Source: Symsagittifera roscoffensis (Eukaryota; Xenacoelomorpha; Acoela; Convolutidae). From it: a stretch of 64,000 nucleotides of DNA. Position 1 is the first letter of the stretch, and each line of letters opens with the position of its first letter. The notes beneath the pieces were generated by a model. The model saw nothing but the letters and a program-made list of their open reading frames with translations, was not told the DNA's origin and ran no database searches. A program made the position numbers and the translations under genes. Below are positions 43,614 through 54,013 of this stretch, one piece after another. The stretch is from NCBI RefSeq assembly GCF_963678635.1, contig NC_087062.1, positions 28,296,833-28,360,832 of the forward strand, in the 5' to 3' direction.

Positions 43614-44261
43614 TTACAAACAAAAATGCGCTTTTACATAAATTACTGATAAAATCAAAACATCATGATTATTATTCAAGGTCTTCTGGAAGAATTTTAA
43701 AAAAAGAAATGCTGTTTAAATTGCGTAAAACCCATACAAATTATCAGTCTTTTGTAGCTTTCGAGGAACCATTCGTCGAAACTTTTTTTGTCAAAAAGGG
43801 GTAAGTTGATCTCTTTCTTCCCAAAGAATCATCAAAGTAGTTGCTTTTATCCAGTCGAGCAAACATAATCCAGTGTTCTCCTCTATCATTGCTTGTGGCT
43901 GAGTTAATAATTGCAAAAGACTATCAAACGCAAAAGACTATTAATTGCAAAAGATTTATAGTCTTTTGCTAGTTGTTAGCAAAAATTGAGGTTTTGTTAG
44001 TTAAGGTACTGTATCAGAAGGGTATGATCCCATGTACTTGAACCTGAATTCTGGAATTTTTTCAATAGTTGTTAGTTTTGTTAGTTGAGGTACTGTATCA
44101 GAAGGGTATGATCCCATGTACTTGAACCTAAGTTCTGGAATTCTTTCAATAATTTGCAAAAGTGAAAAAATATCCAACTTTGAAATTGTAGGCTGATTTA
44201 CAGCTAAAAAAATTGATAGTTTGGTAGTGTACTTTAGGATTACAAGAAAAGAAAGAATCAT
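43614..44261 (-). pseudogene. adenain-like cysteine protease, copy B, catalytic Cys lost
   Basis: Same structure as copy A: the 84-bp in-frame duplication of the KYMGSYPSDTVP block, the CAAAAGACT insertion, the His block GEHWIMFARLDK and the DDSLGRKRSTYPFL block are all present. At 43,734-43,736 the codon for the active-site Cys is TAT (Tyr), where copy A has TGT. The following in-frame TAA is shared. So this copy has decayed further than A at its active site. Confidence 0.8.
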
Positions 44262-44264
44262 GAC

Positions 44265-44549
44265 TTACACACATTTAGGAATTGATTCAACCAAGTCCCA
44301 TACACAAGTCTTATGTAGTGGGCAAAGTTTATTGAACACTGTTTTACAGTCTAGGTTGAAGAAGTGTCTCGGGTTTTCAACTAAACAGCATTCGTTCTCT
44401 ATTTTATCTGGAGCTTTAGGTCTGAAGAAAAACAAAATAGATAGTACAGAGATAATAACAAAGAAAAGTCCCAAAAAATACAATGTTTTTATAGGAACCT
44501 GAAAACTCAAAAAATTAATTATTTTTAGCGACTGTTCCCAAATTGTCAA
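44265..44549 (-). CDS. small single-pass membrane protein, copy B (open frame)
   Basis: Unlike copy A this frame is uninterrupted. It runs TLYFLGLFFVIISVLSILFF as membrane segment, then a tail with five Cys (ECCLVENPRHFFNLDCKTVF, KLCPLHKTCVWD). The ATG is uncertain. Between protease and capsid genes; function unknown. Confidence 0.45.
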   Translation of the reverse strand: MTIWEQSLKIINFLSFQVPIKTLYFLGLFFVIISVLSILFFFRPKAPDKIENECCLVENPRHFFNLDCKTVFNKLCPLHKTCVWDLVESIPKCV

Positions 44550-45826
44550 TTTAAACGTTTGATAGTCTTTCTCCCAGGACTATTATTTCCGTTAGTTGTT
44601 CCAAGAGAAATTGGAAAAACATTTCTAATATCAAGCTTTCTCTGTTCAGCTGCATCCTGTAGTGAAGTCAAGTCGAAAACTAGAATATAGTGATTTTGAA
44701 TAACTTCCATAAAAAGAGCTGGAAAATCTCCGTTAAACTGCGTTGCTTTCATTGTTGTAACATAGGGACGACAAGGAGAAGTTGTATCTAATGAAATAAT
44801 TGCTCTTCCGCCTCGAATACTTCTAAGCTCTCTCAAATGAAATTGTTGATAATTGAAAAGTTTTTCATGAAAAGATCCCGCAACAGCCAAATTTGTATTC
44901 ATTGCAACAGCTATCCTTCTGAATGGGGCATAATTGAAAACATTTTCTGAACAAACTGGTTTTGACGAGATGAAATGATAAAGGTTCTTGCTATAGTTTC
45001 CATGTAATTGGAATGAGCAAGAGATTCCCTTTCCAGATTCCATTGCAAATATTGATGATTAGGTTCAGCTACCAAAATTCTTCTTGTAAACAGTGAACAA
45101 TCGACAATTTTCAGAGTAACATTTGGATTATCAGTCAGCATGTAAGAATTAGGTCTAGCTCGAATTAGTTTATTTCGAACTTTGGTTTTTGGCAGTAATA
45201 ATTTTTCACAAGTAAACAAGTCAATGGCTAACCTGCCATAAAGTGAAAAAGTTATCCCTGATCCTAAAAAATTTGCTCTATCAGTAAACGGATACATATC
45301 AAATGCTTCCGGATATTCTTCAAAACTATACCCGTGACAAGCAAGTATTCCTTTATTACTCACTGCCGACGAGTTGAATTCGTTCGATATTTGTGCTTTA
45401 TGAGGATATAATCCATTGGCGTTGTAAACCCTTGTATTAATAAAATAAACTTCACAATTCGAGAATAGAGAATGTAGTAGATTGTTTACATTAGACAAGT
45501 AAGTTGGTGGTTCCTCGTTTGAATCTTCCTCCGATTTTGCTTTATGTTCGGCTTTTTCTTTTTTAAAAGCTTCAAACAGTCTTCCTTTGAATAATTGAAG
45601 CTTTAAACTGAGGTGGGTTGAAGCTTTAAACACGCATATCCAAATAAAGATTACGGTCCGTCTCAAATTCAAATTCAATACTGCTTTCATCAAGAGAAGT
45701 ACCTGGAAATACTTCTTGTGGGTATGATGAAAATATTGTTTCCAAAACTGGGACTTTATCAAAAGTCTCAAAAGAAGAATTTGTAAACGCTCCGTACCAA
45801 AAATGACTACTTTGATTTACACTCAT
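44530..45826 (-). pseudogene. hexon-like major capsid protein (F54H12.2-like family), copy B
   Basis: ATG at 45,826. Same frame breaks as copy A: N-terminal frame to DRNLYLDMR, main frame 45,771-44,911 (QISNEFNSSAVSNKGILACH, FDMYPFTDRANFLGSGITFS), then 45,043-44,546 and a last shifted part. Amino-acid differences from copy A are few (for example ILACH in B versus ILVYH in A). Shared breaks date the inactivation before the duplication. Confidence 0.8.
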
Positions 45827-46192
45827 TTTATCTTGTCAAAAATGTCTTTGCGAGAGCGACTGATTTTTGAACTTTTTTTTCGAGAAATGGCTCTTCTTGT
45901 TCTACGCTTGAATTTCTTTTTTCCACCTCCCAAATGTTTTCGAACTGTTTTTGTTTCAACAACTTTTGCAAATGTTTTGAGTTTTTTGCCGTCCACTGAC
46001 AACTTCTCCAATATCTGGAGCAGCAGTTTCAAATAAATCTGCTCCGATTCTTTTTGCAGCTGGGACTATATAATTTTTTATATAGGGAATTGCAGTTCTC
46101 CCAAAATTTTGTGCAAGAGCACCAAAACCTCTTCCACGCTATCTCGCATGTCCACGAAAAATAGGAAAAATAGCCGCACTTTGAGCAACCAT
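45827..46192 (-). pseudogene. basic core/minor virion protein, copy B
   Basis: ATG at 46,192. Same product as copy A, but with an extra in-frame TAG directly after GHAR where copy A has an open codon, so this stop arose after duplication. The Lys/Arg-rich second part (KKFKRRTRRAISRKKSSK) lies in the shifted frame 46,032-45,823. Confidence 0.6.
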
Positions 46193-46221
46193 TTCGTATG
46201 AAGTATAAATCAAAAATGATT

Positions 46222-46800
46222 CGAAATCTTGCGAAACAAGAGAACAACTCGTGTAATTCCTACGGACAGAAAAGGAGTTTTTGCACCCGTAGTATCCCTT
46301 AGTTCTATTTTTATGCTGTGGAAAGAGTTTTTTAATAATTTTTTAATTTGTTGATTTTTGAAGGAATGATAATTCATGTACTGTCCTGTAGATATTATGT
46401 CTCCATTTGTTACTTTGGAAACGAAAGGAATACAACGCAGTAAATTTTGTTTTTGTATCGCCTACTATATTATAGTTTTGTTCGCCTATACTATTTCGAA
46501 CTTTGTCATTCATGGCTACAACCAATAATATCAACAATACTTGGATACAATCCAGGTTCAATATGCATCGGTTGGATCTTTCTTTTTTTCCTCAGGACTT
46601 TCTCTTCTATCTATGAAAGTAAAATTTCCCTATGTAAAGTTTTGGTACAACGAAGGTTACGATATTTCTGAAATAGCAACCTCCCATTCTCCTTTTTGTT
46701 GTATTTGTTCCGGTAGAAAATTTGTAAATGAACAAAGACTATTATTCGGATAACAATTAAAAGAAGCATTAGAAACTAGCTCAAAAGTAAAAGAATCCAT
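46222..46800 (-). pseudogene. penton-like minor capsid candidate, copy B
   Basis: ATG at 46,800. Same N terminus (MDSFTFELVSNAS..WEVAISEIS) and same in-frame TAA after SEIS as copy A, so that stop predates duplication. Later frames are as in copy A, with IGEQNYN in place of IGAQNYN. Confidence 0.65.
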
Positions 46801-46843
46801 GACAACTGATCGATAGAAATTCAATTTAAAAAATGACTTACCT

Positions 46844-47732
46844 TCAACCTGAACATTTTCTCAGCTCTTTTTCATAAAATTTTCCCAGAAACTTTTTAAT
46901 TTGTAAATTTAATCTGTAAACTGTGGCTTGTATCGTTTTATGGAACGGAATATCATTTTTCGAAATTCTAACTCTATCAACAATTTTAAATTTTGGGTTG
47001 GTACATTTCTTGAATGATTTGTTATACAATATCGGTAAAAAAATCACTGTTTTTCATATCTCTGGGAGATTTTCTGATTGATCGATTTTTGCGGCAGTTC
47101 AATGTAGAAACGAATTGCTGCAATTTGGGGACAAATTTTTCACCATGATCTTCAATGTAACGATATATTATGTGTTTTAAAGACTGAATTGATCTCTCTG
47201 CAAATGCAGCTTTTGTTTCACTCATTGTTCAGTAAACTTCAATGTTTTTCTCCTTGCAAAAATTTTTTAGCAGCTCCCCCATATTCTGTTTCCTTATCAA
47301 CCCAAAAATTTTTAGGAGTGTTTTTTCAAGAAATCATTTTTTTGGAAGCTTGTAAAGTGTCTTTGGCATACTTTGTTTCCATGTTTGAACTCTGACAAAT
47401 CCCGAAAAAGTATTTACAGCAACTAATAAATACTTGGCTCCATTGTTTTGACTATCTAACTTGCCTCTAAAAGCCAAGTCCAAAAACCAGATTTCCTTGA
47501 TATAATTAGAAAAAGCTTGAAGTCTTCGGAAACACCTGATTGGTGGACCAAATTTTGTATACGATGTCTTGGTTTGTAAAAACTTTTCTTCTTTCTTTTT
47601 TGATAAACCACTCGCTTTACTCAAGCTTTGAATAGAACCGTACGCAGCTCTGCCCCTAGAATACAATCTATTTAGTCTTTCCTTTTCAGATTTCGAAAGG
47701 GATCCAAGTTCCTCCATCTTTTGCTTTGGCAT
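46844..47732 (-). pseudogene. retroviral-type (DDE) integrase of the Polinton
   Basis: ATG at 47,732. The N-terminal basic region carries EELGSLSKSEKERLNRLYSR and LSKASGLSKKKEEKFLQTKT. Core domain: IWFLDLAF with catalytic Asp 1, KYLLVAVNTFSGFVRVQTWK, then after frameshifts WVDKETEYG with Asp 2, and MSETKAAFAERSIQS with the catalytic Glu. The C-terminal DNA-binding part reads FKIVDRVRISKND and LGKFYEKEL. The three acidic residues are present, but frameshifts near 47,390, 47,250 and 47,030 and an early stop break the gene. Polinton integrases insert the element into chromosomal DNA. Confidence 0.88.
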
Positions 47733-48090
47733 TCTTGTTAGTCACAAGTTTAAGAGGAAATTGAGTTGCTCGCAAAATAGTAAAGTAGATATCTGGAAAA
47801 TCGGTATTTTTTTGCTTTAGTGCACACACAAAATCGACAATAGATTCTTTTGTATCTCGATTATCAAATATACTTTTGTCTGACTGGCTTAGTTTAATTC
47901 TAGGAGAATTCAAAATTAAATAAATAATGTGCCTATTGTTGCTTGTTTTCAACCTCGCATTCACAGCACTGTAAACAGAATCAAAAAATTTTGGTACAAT
48001 CTCCTCTTTTCTTGCTTTTGTTCTAATTTTTGTTTTCTTGGAAGTGTACTTTGTGATTGATGAACTGAGTACGTAATTAAAACAAATTGT
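47686..48090 (-). CDS. conserved-looking Polinton protein of unknown function
   Basis: One minus frame is open for about 130 codons. It has a basic start (YTSKKTKIRTKARKEEIVPK) and a body with NRHIIYLILNSPRIKLSQSD and SIVDFVCALKQKNTDFPDIY. Its end overlaps the integrase start in another frame. No clear ATG: the first Met-like codon in frame is GTG, and an upstream start may be lost. Gene-sized and coding in character; no domain is recognised. Confidence 0.4.
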   Translation of the reverse strand, partial: TICFNYVLSSSITKYTSKKTKIRTKARKEEIVPKFFDSVYSAVNARLKTSNNRHIIYLILNSPRIKLSQSDKSIFDNRDTKESIVDFVCALKQKNTDFPDIYFTILRATQFPLKLVTNKNAKAKDGGTWIPFEI

Positions 48091-48096
48091 TCCATA

Positions 48097-48406
48097 CTAT
48101 GTCAATCGTTTATTGACAAAAGGGGTGATGATAGATATCAATTGTAATCCTTTAGTTGAACTTAAAATATTTCTTCTTTTGTGTAGAGGAGTTCTTTTTT
48201 GTGTTAGTTCTGAAATTTGTTTTCGATATTTTACTAAGTATTCTTTCCGAAGATCTTGAAGCTCTCCTCTTAATAGGTTTACTAAACACTCGCTCAGAAA
48301 CTGAATGAAATCTTTTGGGCAATTGAGAATGAATTGTTTTCGAAGTCTTAGGGAAAATTTTTGAAATATCGGGAGAACAGAGACGTATTGTGTACTCATC
48401 GTCCAA
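48097..48406 (-). CDS. small basic Polinton protein of unknown function
   Basis: ATG at 48,399 opens 100 codons: QFILNCPKDFIQFLSECLVN, LLRGELQDLRKEYLVKYRKQ, LTQKRTPLHKRRNILSSTKG, LISIITPFV. The pattern of an acidic/helical part, a Lys/Arg-rich hinge and a short hydrophobic end matches a small protein seen repeatedly in animal Polintons (family knowledge, no name). The overlapping 84-codon frame (MDDEYTIRLCS..) may be the true N-terminal part, joined by a shift. Confidence 0.45.
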
Positions 48407-48638
48407 AAACTTTGTCTCTATTCCAGCTGGTAATCAAAATTTTGTTGGAACTGAGCCACTATTAGAGCAATACCTAACAATTTCCATATTTTTCGTTCAT
48501 GATTTTCTTCATCAAAACCAAATTTTCTAAATTTACGGGCTTGTCACATTGATCGACCATCTTAATTCTAAAAAGAAAAATTTGACAATGAAACCTAATT
48601 AAAATTTGAAAATGGTAGTACATTAAGATTAATATAAT

Positions 48639-49142
48639 TTACAGTTTGTTAAAAAAACATCGAGTCCATGTTCCGTAGGCAAATGCTTTTTTTTCTGCAC
48701 AGTGAAGAGATTTTGCATGACGAAATGGGTAGTTGCTACACCTCCAATCATAGTCTTCATCTTTGAATATCAAAAACTGAACTTTAGGGCAAGCGTAGTC
48801 ATCCAAATTAATAATAATCTTTGTTTTCAAAAATTCTGACAGAATCTTACATTTTTCTTAATTTTTTGCAAAAATTTCTGTTTCTGTGGCTTCTAGATTT
48901 TTTAATATTTTTTCAAGTTCAGTATATTTTTCGTAACCACTGCCCCAATTGATTCCATGAAGATGCTGTGTACACCAAAAAGGTTGGGATGTTGGTCTGA
49001 AATTTTTGGGAGGAAGAAAGGAATTATCCTACAGTGTGTCCATCCTTATAAACTCTTAGCTCTTTCACTGTATTGTTTTCAATGCATTCAATATCCAAAA
49101 CAACTAGACTCTTTCTGTTAACTGTTTTTTCTGGAGTTTTTG
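48639..49142 (-). pseudogene. conserved element protein with DIEC motif, function unknown
   Basis: The minus strand reads VNRKSLVVLDIECIENNTVK and ELRVYKDGHTVG to a stop. It then continues in other frames with WCTQHLHGINWGSGYEKYTE and, at 48,830-48,639, IIINLDDYACPKVQFLIFKD and SNYPFRHAKSLHCAEKKAFA. The LVVLDIEC start resembles motif I of RNase H-fold exonucleases, but no further catalytic residues can be placed, so no function is assigned. At least two breaks. Confidence 0.4.
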
Positions 49143-49151
49143 GTTAAATGA

Positions 49152-50007
49152 TTAACAATCAAACAATGCATATACTGATGAAGCGAATATTTTAACATAT
49201 AAACAGAAACATAATCCAGCCACGTGACCAAGAAAGCATGAACTGGGGAGACTAGGTGCAACATTACAATACCCAGGAACTTTTTTCGTAGTAGATTTCA
49301 CAGATCCAGCAGATTTATGTAGAATTGCATGTAGTCTAAAAATTTCCGTTTCCAATTAGTCCTCCGAAAGGAATTTTTTGGTCCATCTCTTTTAAATTTA
49401 TGTCCGGGTCCAAAAAAATACAGGTACAAAGAAAAAAAATTTTTCTTTTTGTATTTGATGAGACATCTTGCTTAATAATCTCAAAAATTCTTAGAATTTC
49501 ATTTAATTTCTGTACGTTCACTTTCTACAGTGCATTTGTCAATAATGATGCAAGATTTTTGAAGGTCTCTACATAACCTAGTAATGAAGGAAGTATATCG
49601 AGTAATTTATCATATTCTTCTCTTTTAGTTTTAAAGATTGATTATTTTTCCATTGATTTCCATTTCTACGATATTCTACAAGTTCTATGTTTTTGGTATC
49701 GGATCTGTATCCTTGTGAATTTTTCTTGTACCATTATGCAGAATCCACTCAAAATGAGATATTTGCGAGTCTACGTCCAAATTCTGCAAATTTGGTAAAT
49801 TTTGGGATTCAATAATTGTTAGTGAAGTTTTTTGGGACTTTTTTTCAGGGACAAAATGGAAAAGTCCCAATTTATTTTGAAGTTTTAAGATTAAATTTCT
49901 TGAAAACCAAGTATTCCAACTCATACTGTTCAACACCAATACTAAATGAAAAATGATTTTGAGGACAAATAGTTAAATTACAAGACGAAAAACATAAATA
50001 ACACAAT
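49152..50007 (-). other. Polinton interior with broken, unassigned minus-strand frames
   Basis: Short minus frames with some coding character occur: KSAGSVKSTTKKVPGYCNVA (near 49,300), DPDINLKEMDQKIPFGGLIG (near 49,360) and LGLFHFVPEKKSQKTSLTII (near 49,850). A complete Polinton would carry its packaging ATPase somewhere on this side, but I see no Walker A motif here and do not assign one. Confidence 0.3.
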
Positions 50008-50545
50008 TTATTGTACCTTACAGTTCTCAACAAACATAAATTCTCCCAAAATTTGGGACAGTTCTTCGAATTCGTTCAAAGTATAGTTGACATAGGCCAC
50101 TTGTTTCATGGCTTCGTTCTCTTTTGCGGCGAACAGTCGAATCTGAATGTAGGGAGGTTTGTTAACATTGTACTTCTTGATCGTGACACAAACTTGGCTT
50201 CTATTGTAAGTTGCTATGTCATACGCTTTGTTGCAGTTGGCAAGCTCCTGATCCATATTTGACTCTTTGTCAGAGGTGAGTTCCAATATAGGAACGAGTT
50301 CAAGGTTTTCAGCATCGTGAAGAACAGTATTTCCAATTGCCGAGATTTCTTCTCCTTCTTTTTCACCAAGATAGACTTGCTGTCTTTTTTCGAGTTCCCA
50401 ACTCATTTTTCTTGAATAGTTGAAAGCAAGGTTCAAAATAAATTTTCCCCTTGTAGGATTTTTAGGACCAAGCAAATCTCCCAATTCTTGTTTGATTTTT
50501 TGAGAATTCAATATAATTCGGACTAGTGTCTTTTCTTGAGTTCAT
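50008..50545 (-). CDS. Polinton protein, possibly PC4-like DNA-binding, N-terminal frameshift
   Basis: Open frame of 167 codons ending at 50,008: KIKQELGDLLGPKNPTRGKF, then LEKRQQVYLGEKEGEEISAI. It ends with RSQVCVTIKKYNVNKPPYIQ, IRLFAAKENE and YVNYTLNEFEELSQILGEFM. The only ATG (50,545) is in another frame (MNSRKDTSPNYIEFS), one shift away. The C-terminal layout (V.I..Y....YI.IR....... then a helix beginning TLNEFEEL) resembles the PC4/SUB1 single-strand DNA-binding fold; this is a structural guess. It would be the first gene of the leftward block. Confidence 0.45.
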
Positions 50546-50757
50546 TTTTCAATAGGAGAACAGACTGATCAGATGAAGAGAAATGAGAGTAATGATTTTT
50601 TGAGAATAATTGAAATTGGAAGTAAACAATATGAGTCATTCACTTACCCATAAAAGGAAACAGAACTATAATTGGACCTTTTGAGTGAAACTTCCAAATA
50701 TGGAATTGTTTAGATGTTAGTGTTCCTATATAAATCTACAATTCTCAGCAAAAATCA

Positions 50758-51116
50758 TTGTTCCAGATGGCTGCAGCTGTGTGTCAAGCTCTTCACAGCT
50801 TTTATTCAGATTATTGTCAAAAAACGCTATGTATTTCCGTTTCCAGTGATTTTTACGAAAACTGTATAGTAACCAATAATTTTTGTGTCTCTACCCACAG
50901 TTTTACTGTTCTTTGGAAAAATGTAAGTTCCGCATACTTCTGATTGGTTCATCTTTCGATGAAATTTTACAACGATTGGGTAATTTTCATTTCACATACC
51001 AAATTATCGATAGTCTTTACTCTCTGTACAAATACAGATTTTATTCGAATGTTATTTCATCAAATGGCGAAGTTTTCAATCAACTTGATCTCGCTGTTCA
51101 TCACAATTTGAAATGA
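50758..51116 (+). CDS. small plus-strand Polinton frames, function unknown
   Basis: The frame 50,883-51,116 (FCLYPQFYCSLEKCKFRILL, then GSSFDEILQRLGNFHFTYQI, ending VHHNLK) and a leading frame (MAAAVCQALHSFYSDYCQKT) lie just before the next small gene. Composition is plausible for a short protein, with one frame change between. No family is recognised. Confidence 0.35.
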
Positions 51117-51131
51117 AAAGCAGCAGAAAAG

Positions 51132-51365
51132 ATGCCAAGTGTTGCAAAGAAAAGACTGTTACGCAAAAAATTCGAACGTCATTATTTATGTTCTAACCAG
51201 AAACTAGCTTCCACACAAACTATTGATTCAGATTTTCTAGAAAGAGTTCGTAAAGGACAAAACTCAAAATATGAATATGATTTGCTAAAATTATTTGACT
51301 GTTTTATTGATGGTTACGGATTTGAAATTAATGATCATGTCAATTTTTCAATAAAAAAATTTTGA
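51132..51365 (+). CDS. small conserved-looking plus-strand Polinton protein
   Basis: ATG at 51,132, 77 codons, uninterrupted: KKRLLRKKFERHYLCSNQKL, SDFLERVRKGQNSKYEYDLL, FDCFIDGYGFEINDHVNF. Basic N terminus, then a helical acidic part. One of the few intact frames in the element. No named domain is recognised. Confidence 0.5.
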   Translation: MPSVAKKRLLRKKFERHYLCSNQKLASTQTIDSDFLERVRKGQNSKYEYDLLKLFDCFIDGYGFEINDHVNFSIKKF

Positions 51366-51479
51366 TAATTCATCTATTTTTTCTCATATGTTTACGAAAT
51401 TACCATAAATTACCGAAAAAAATCACCGTTGTCAGAAAATTTGCTAAAATATTTTTTCAAACATGCAAGAAAGATGTAA

Positions 51480-51905
51480 TATTTTTTTGATATTCAAAAA
51501 GTTGCAAAAACGTTTCAATTTTTTAACAAGTTGTAAAAAGTGTTTCAATTTTTTTGACAAAATGCGAAAAGTGTATCAATTTTTTTGACAAAAGGCGAAA
51601 AGTGTTTCAATTTTTTTTGACAAGAGGCGAAAAGTGTTTCACTTTTTTAACGAGATGCGAAAAGTGTTTCAATTTTTTTCCTACAAATGCGAAAAGTGTT
51701 TCACTTTTTTCGACCAAATGCGAAAATTGTTCCATTTGTTTTTTGACAAAATGCGAAAAGTGTTCCAATTTTTTTGACAAGATGTGAAAAGTGTTTCACT
51801 TTTGTTAACAAGATGCGAAAAAAGTTTCACTTTTTTCCTACAAATGCGAAAAGTGTTTTACTTTTTTCGATAAAATGCGAAAAGTGTTCGAGTTTCTTAA
51901 CAAAT
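51480..51905 (+). repeat. minisatellite of about 30-bp unit inside the Polinton
   Basis: About 13 imperfect copies of GCGAAAAGTGTTTCAATTTT-TTTGACAAAAT. The unit length varies between 28 and 33 bp. The Cys-rich open frames (TKCEKC..FFDK) are frames of this repeat, not genes. It sits in the centre of the element, near the point where leftward and rightward genes diverge. Confidence 0.85.
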
Positions 51906-52130
51906 GTGCGAGTTCGGAGCACTAAATTAAGTTCCAATTGCTTTTCAATGGTTTACCTCGAACCTCTCATCTATTCTCATAATTGAAATGAAATTGAAGA
52001 AATTAGTTAATTACAGAAAACGAAGTCAATACTTAACAACATTTATTTTCATAAACAACTCATAAACAACTATAAACAATTAAACATTCATAAACAATTA
52101 ATCAAAGAACTGTCAAGCGGCAGAAGAGTT

Positions 52131-52584
52131 CTAGAGGTTCTCTATAGAACGCAGAGCTGGACGAGGTTCCATTGCTGGTGGTTGTTGTGAAGGAGTGTTT
52201 TGAGGCGTCATTGTTTCTGAGAAACCCTCATCTTCATCTATTGTGATGGGGTTTTCGGCTGATCCTGCTTCCTCCCACGGAAAGAGGAGGTCGTCGACTG
52301 CTTGAGCTACAAATCTTGAGTCATGAATCTCGGTGTAGTCATTCCCACATGATCAGAAACGTCCTCCATCATTTGCATTGTTCCAAGTTGGTTCTCTGTG
52401 ATGGGAACTTGCATCATATGATGTTCGTTGAAATCCCTACGCATCGCTTCCACCAGACTTGGATTTGGATATCGATTCGTGCCAGAAAAACTCCAGAGAC
52501 TGTTTCTCGAACTTGAATTTGTACTAGATTAGGTGAAAATTCTACAGAGTACATGAGGTTGCTGTTTTGCACTGAGAAGATCAT
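52131..52584 (-). pseudogene. Polinton protein with acidic/Pro-rich tail, two frameshifts
   Basis: ATG at 52,584. Frame 1: FSVQNSNLMYSVEFSPNLVQ and FLARIDIQIQVWWKRCVGIS. Frame 2: HMMQVPITENQLGTMQMMED. Frame 3: DYTEIHDSRFVAQAVDDLLF, then ENPITIDEDEGFSETMTPQN and QQPPAMEPRPALRSIENL to TAG. All three are coding in character and adjoin in order, so this is one gene with two shifts. No family is recognised; the acidic tail recalls regulatory or transcription proteins, but this is weak. Confidence 0.45.
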
Positions 52585-53153
52585 TTTGAGCAATAAATTG
52601 AGTAAAAGAAAAAAAAAACAAGAAAGAGCTGAGAGAGGGGGTAGCTGATGGAAGTTAAATTAAAATAAGGGTATTTAGAGCTGAGAGAGGAGGTAGTTGA
52701 CGGTAGTTAAGTTGAAAATAAAATCAATTTTGGTTAAGAGAGAAGGGTACTTTCAACTCGAATGTGTGGGTTTGGCCAATCAGAATTGATTTACCTTATT
52801 TGGATTGTTGTCGCGTCCAATCGGATTTAAGCTTCCTTTTATAGCATTCTTGATAAGAGTCGTGTTGAATCGGAAACAAAGCTCCATTTTGGGCATTGTC
52901 GTTTCCAATCACAAAACAGAAATTTTTAAGGGTTTAAATCTTCCAAATAAGTAAAAATATACACAAAAGCAATTGCAAAAATAACTGACCAAAAGTTGTT
53001 TGCAGTAAAAATAAGAAATATTGCTGATATAAGTAACAAAAGAAAGAAAATTAATTAAAGTAACAACTCTGCATTTTTTTTTCATTTTTTCATCAAGTTA
53101 ATTGAGTTTTTTGTATGTAATCAATGAGAAATTGCTGATTTTTGAGTAGATAG

Positions 53154-53651
53154 TCAAGTTCTTTTTTTTATGTATATTTGGAAGGATAACTCGAAGTTGA
53201 CAACGCAAACCTCTGGAAATCTGATTCCAAACCGAATCAAGCACGATTTTGAAATTTGAAAATCCTTAGAGAAATGAAGGAATAAAGAATTTTGCTGGGG
53301 AGTTTTTACGAATTTGGGTATTGGATAGTGGATAACAAGAGTTTTTGATTTATTTTCGTACGATTTTTTGATTAATTTCAAAATTTCGAGAATAAATCAA
53401 ATTTCTTTCCTTGTGAGGTGTAATTAAGCCGTAAGTTTAAGACTTTGATACGCAATTTGTGGATCAAAAGTAAACTCTTGGATTGAGTAAGTTTCTCTGA
53501 AGAGACCTTTACTTAGTCGGATAACTCTATTTTGGACAACATAAACGTCCAAAAAACTATGAAAAAAGTAAGAGTCAACATCTATTTCATCAATAAGAAA
53601 ATCAATTGGAATTGTTTCTTTTTTCTTGTAAAGTAACTCGAGGAAGCTCAA
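53154..53651 (-). CDS. unassigned minus-strand frames
   Basis: Two frames of 75 codons each, 53,651-53,424 (PIDFLIDEIDVDSYFFHSFL, VVQNRVIRLSKGLFRETYSI) and 53,381-53,154 (SKTLVIHYPIPKFVKTPQQN, SKSCLIRFGIRFPEVCVVNF), may be parts of one gene separated by a short break. Codon character is fair; no domain is recognised. Confidence 0.3.
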
Positions 53652-54013
53652 ATGTTTTTTGATAGACCTTTTTCAAATAATGATTAAGGTTTCCTAAAAA
53701 CTATAAAAAGTTCACGTTTAGAAAATGCTTGATTTCGATCGGTTGATTTCCAACAGTGTTACTAAAAGAATACTCATTTCTGATTGGTTGATTTTCCACA
53801 AGGAGCAGTAAATAAAATTTATTTCATTCTGATTTTCTTTACGTTAAAAGCAATCGCTCTATACTTTCTATAACTACTTGAAATTATTTTCAAACAATTT
53901 CAACAATTCAAAGTAAGTATAAATGTTTTATTAAATTTTTTTGGGACATTTTAAATCTCCCAATTTTGTAGGTAACATGTACTTTTATTTAATTTTTTCC
54001 CACTTTTTTTCAG

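Larger units (their letters stand above)
42935..47524. repeat. tandem duplication unit, copy B (4,590 bp)
   Basis: Direct repeat of copy A. Its right edge is continuous with the rest of the integrase gene (to 47,732), so copy B retains the original right context. Copy A retains the original left context (to the inverted repeat). Before duplication the element would have been about 16.6 kb, a usual Polinton size. Confidence 0.95.

Noticed and set aside
49152-50007. Packaging ATPase expected in a Polinton
   Set aside because: No Walker A or other ATPase motif found in any minus frame; not assigned.
51554-51986. Cys-rich open frames (CEKC repeats) resembling a zinc-finger protein
   Set aside because: They are frames of the 30-bp minisatellite; Cys spacing follows the DNA period and there is no His pattern.
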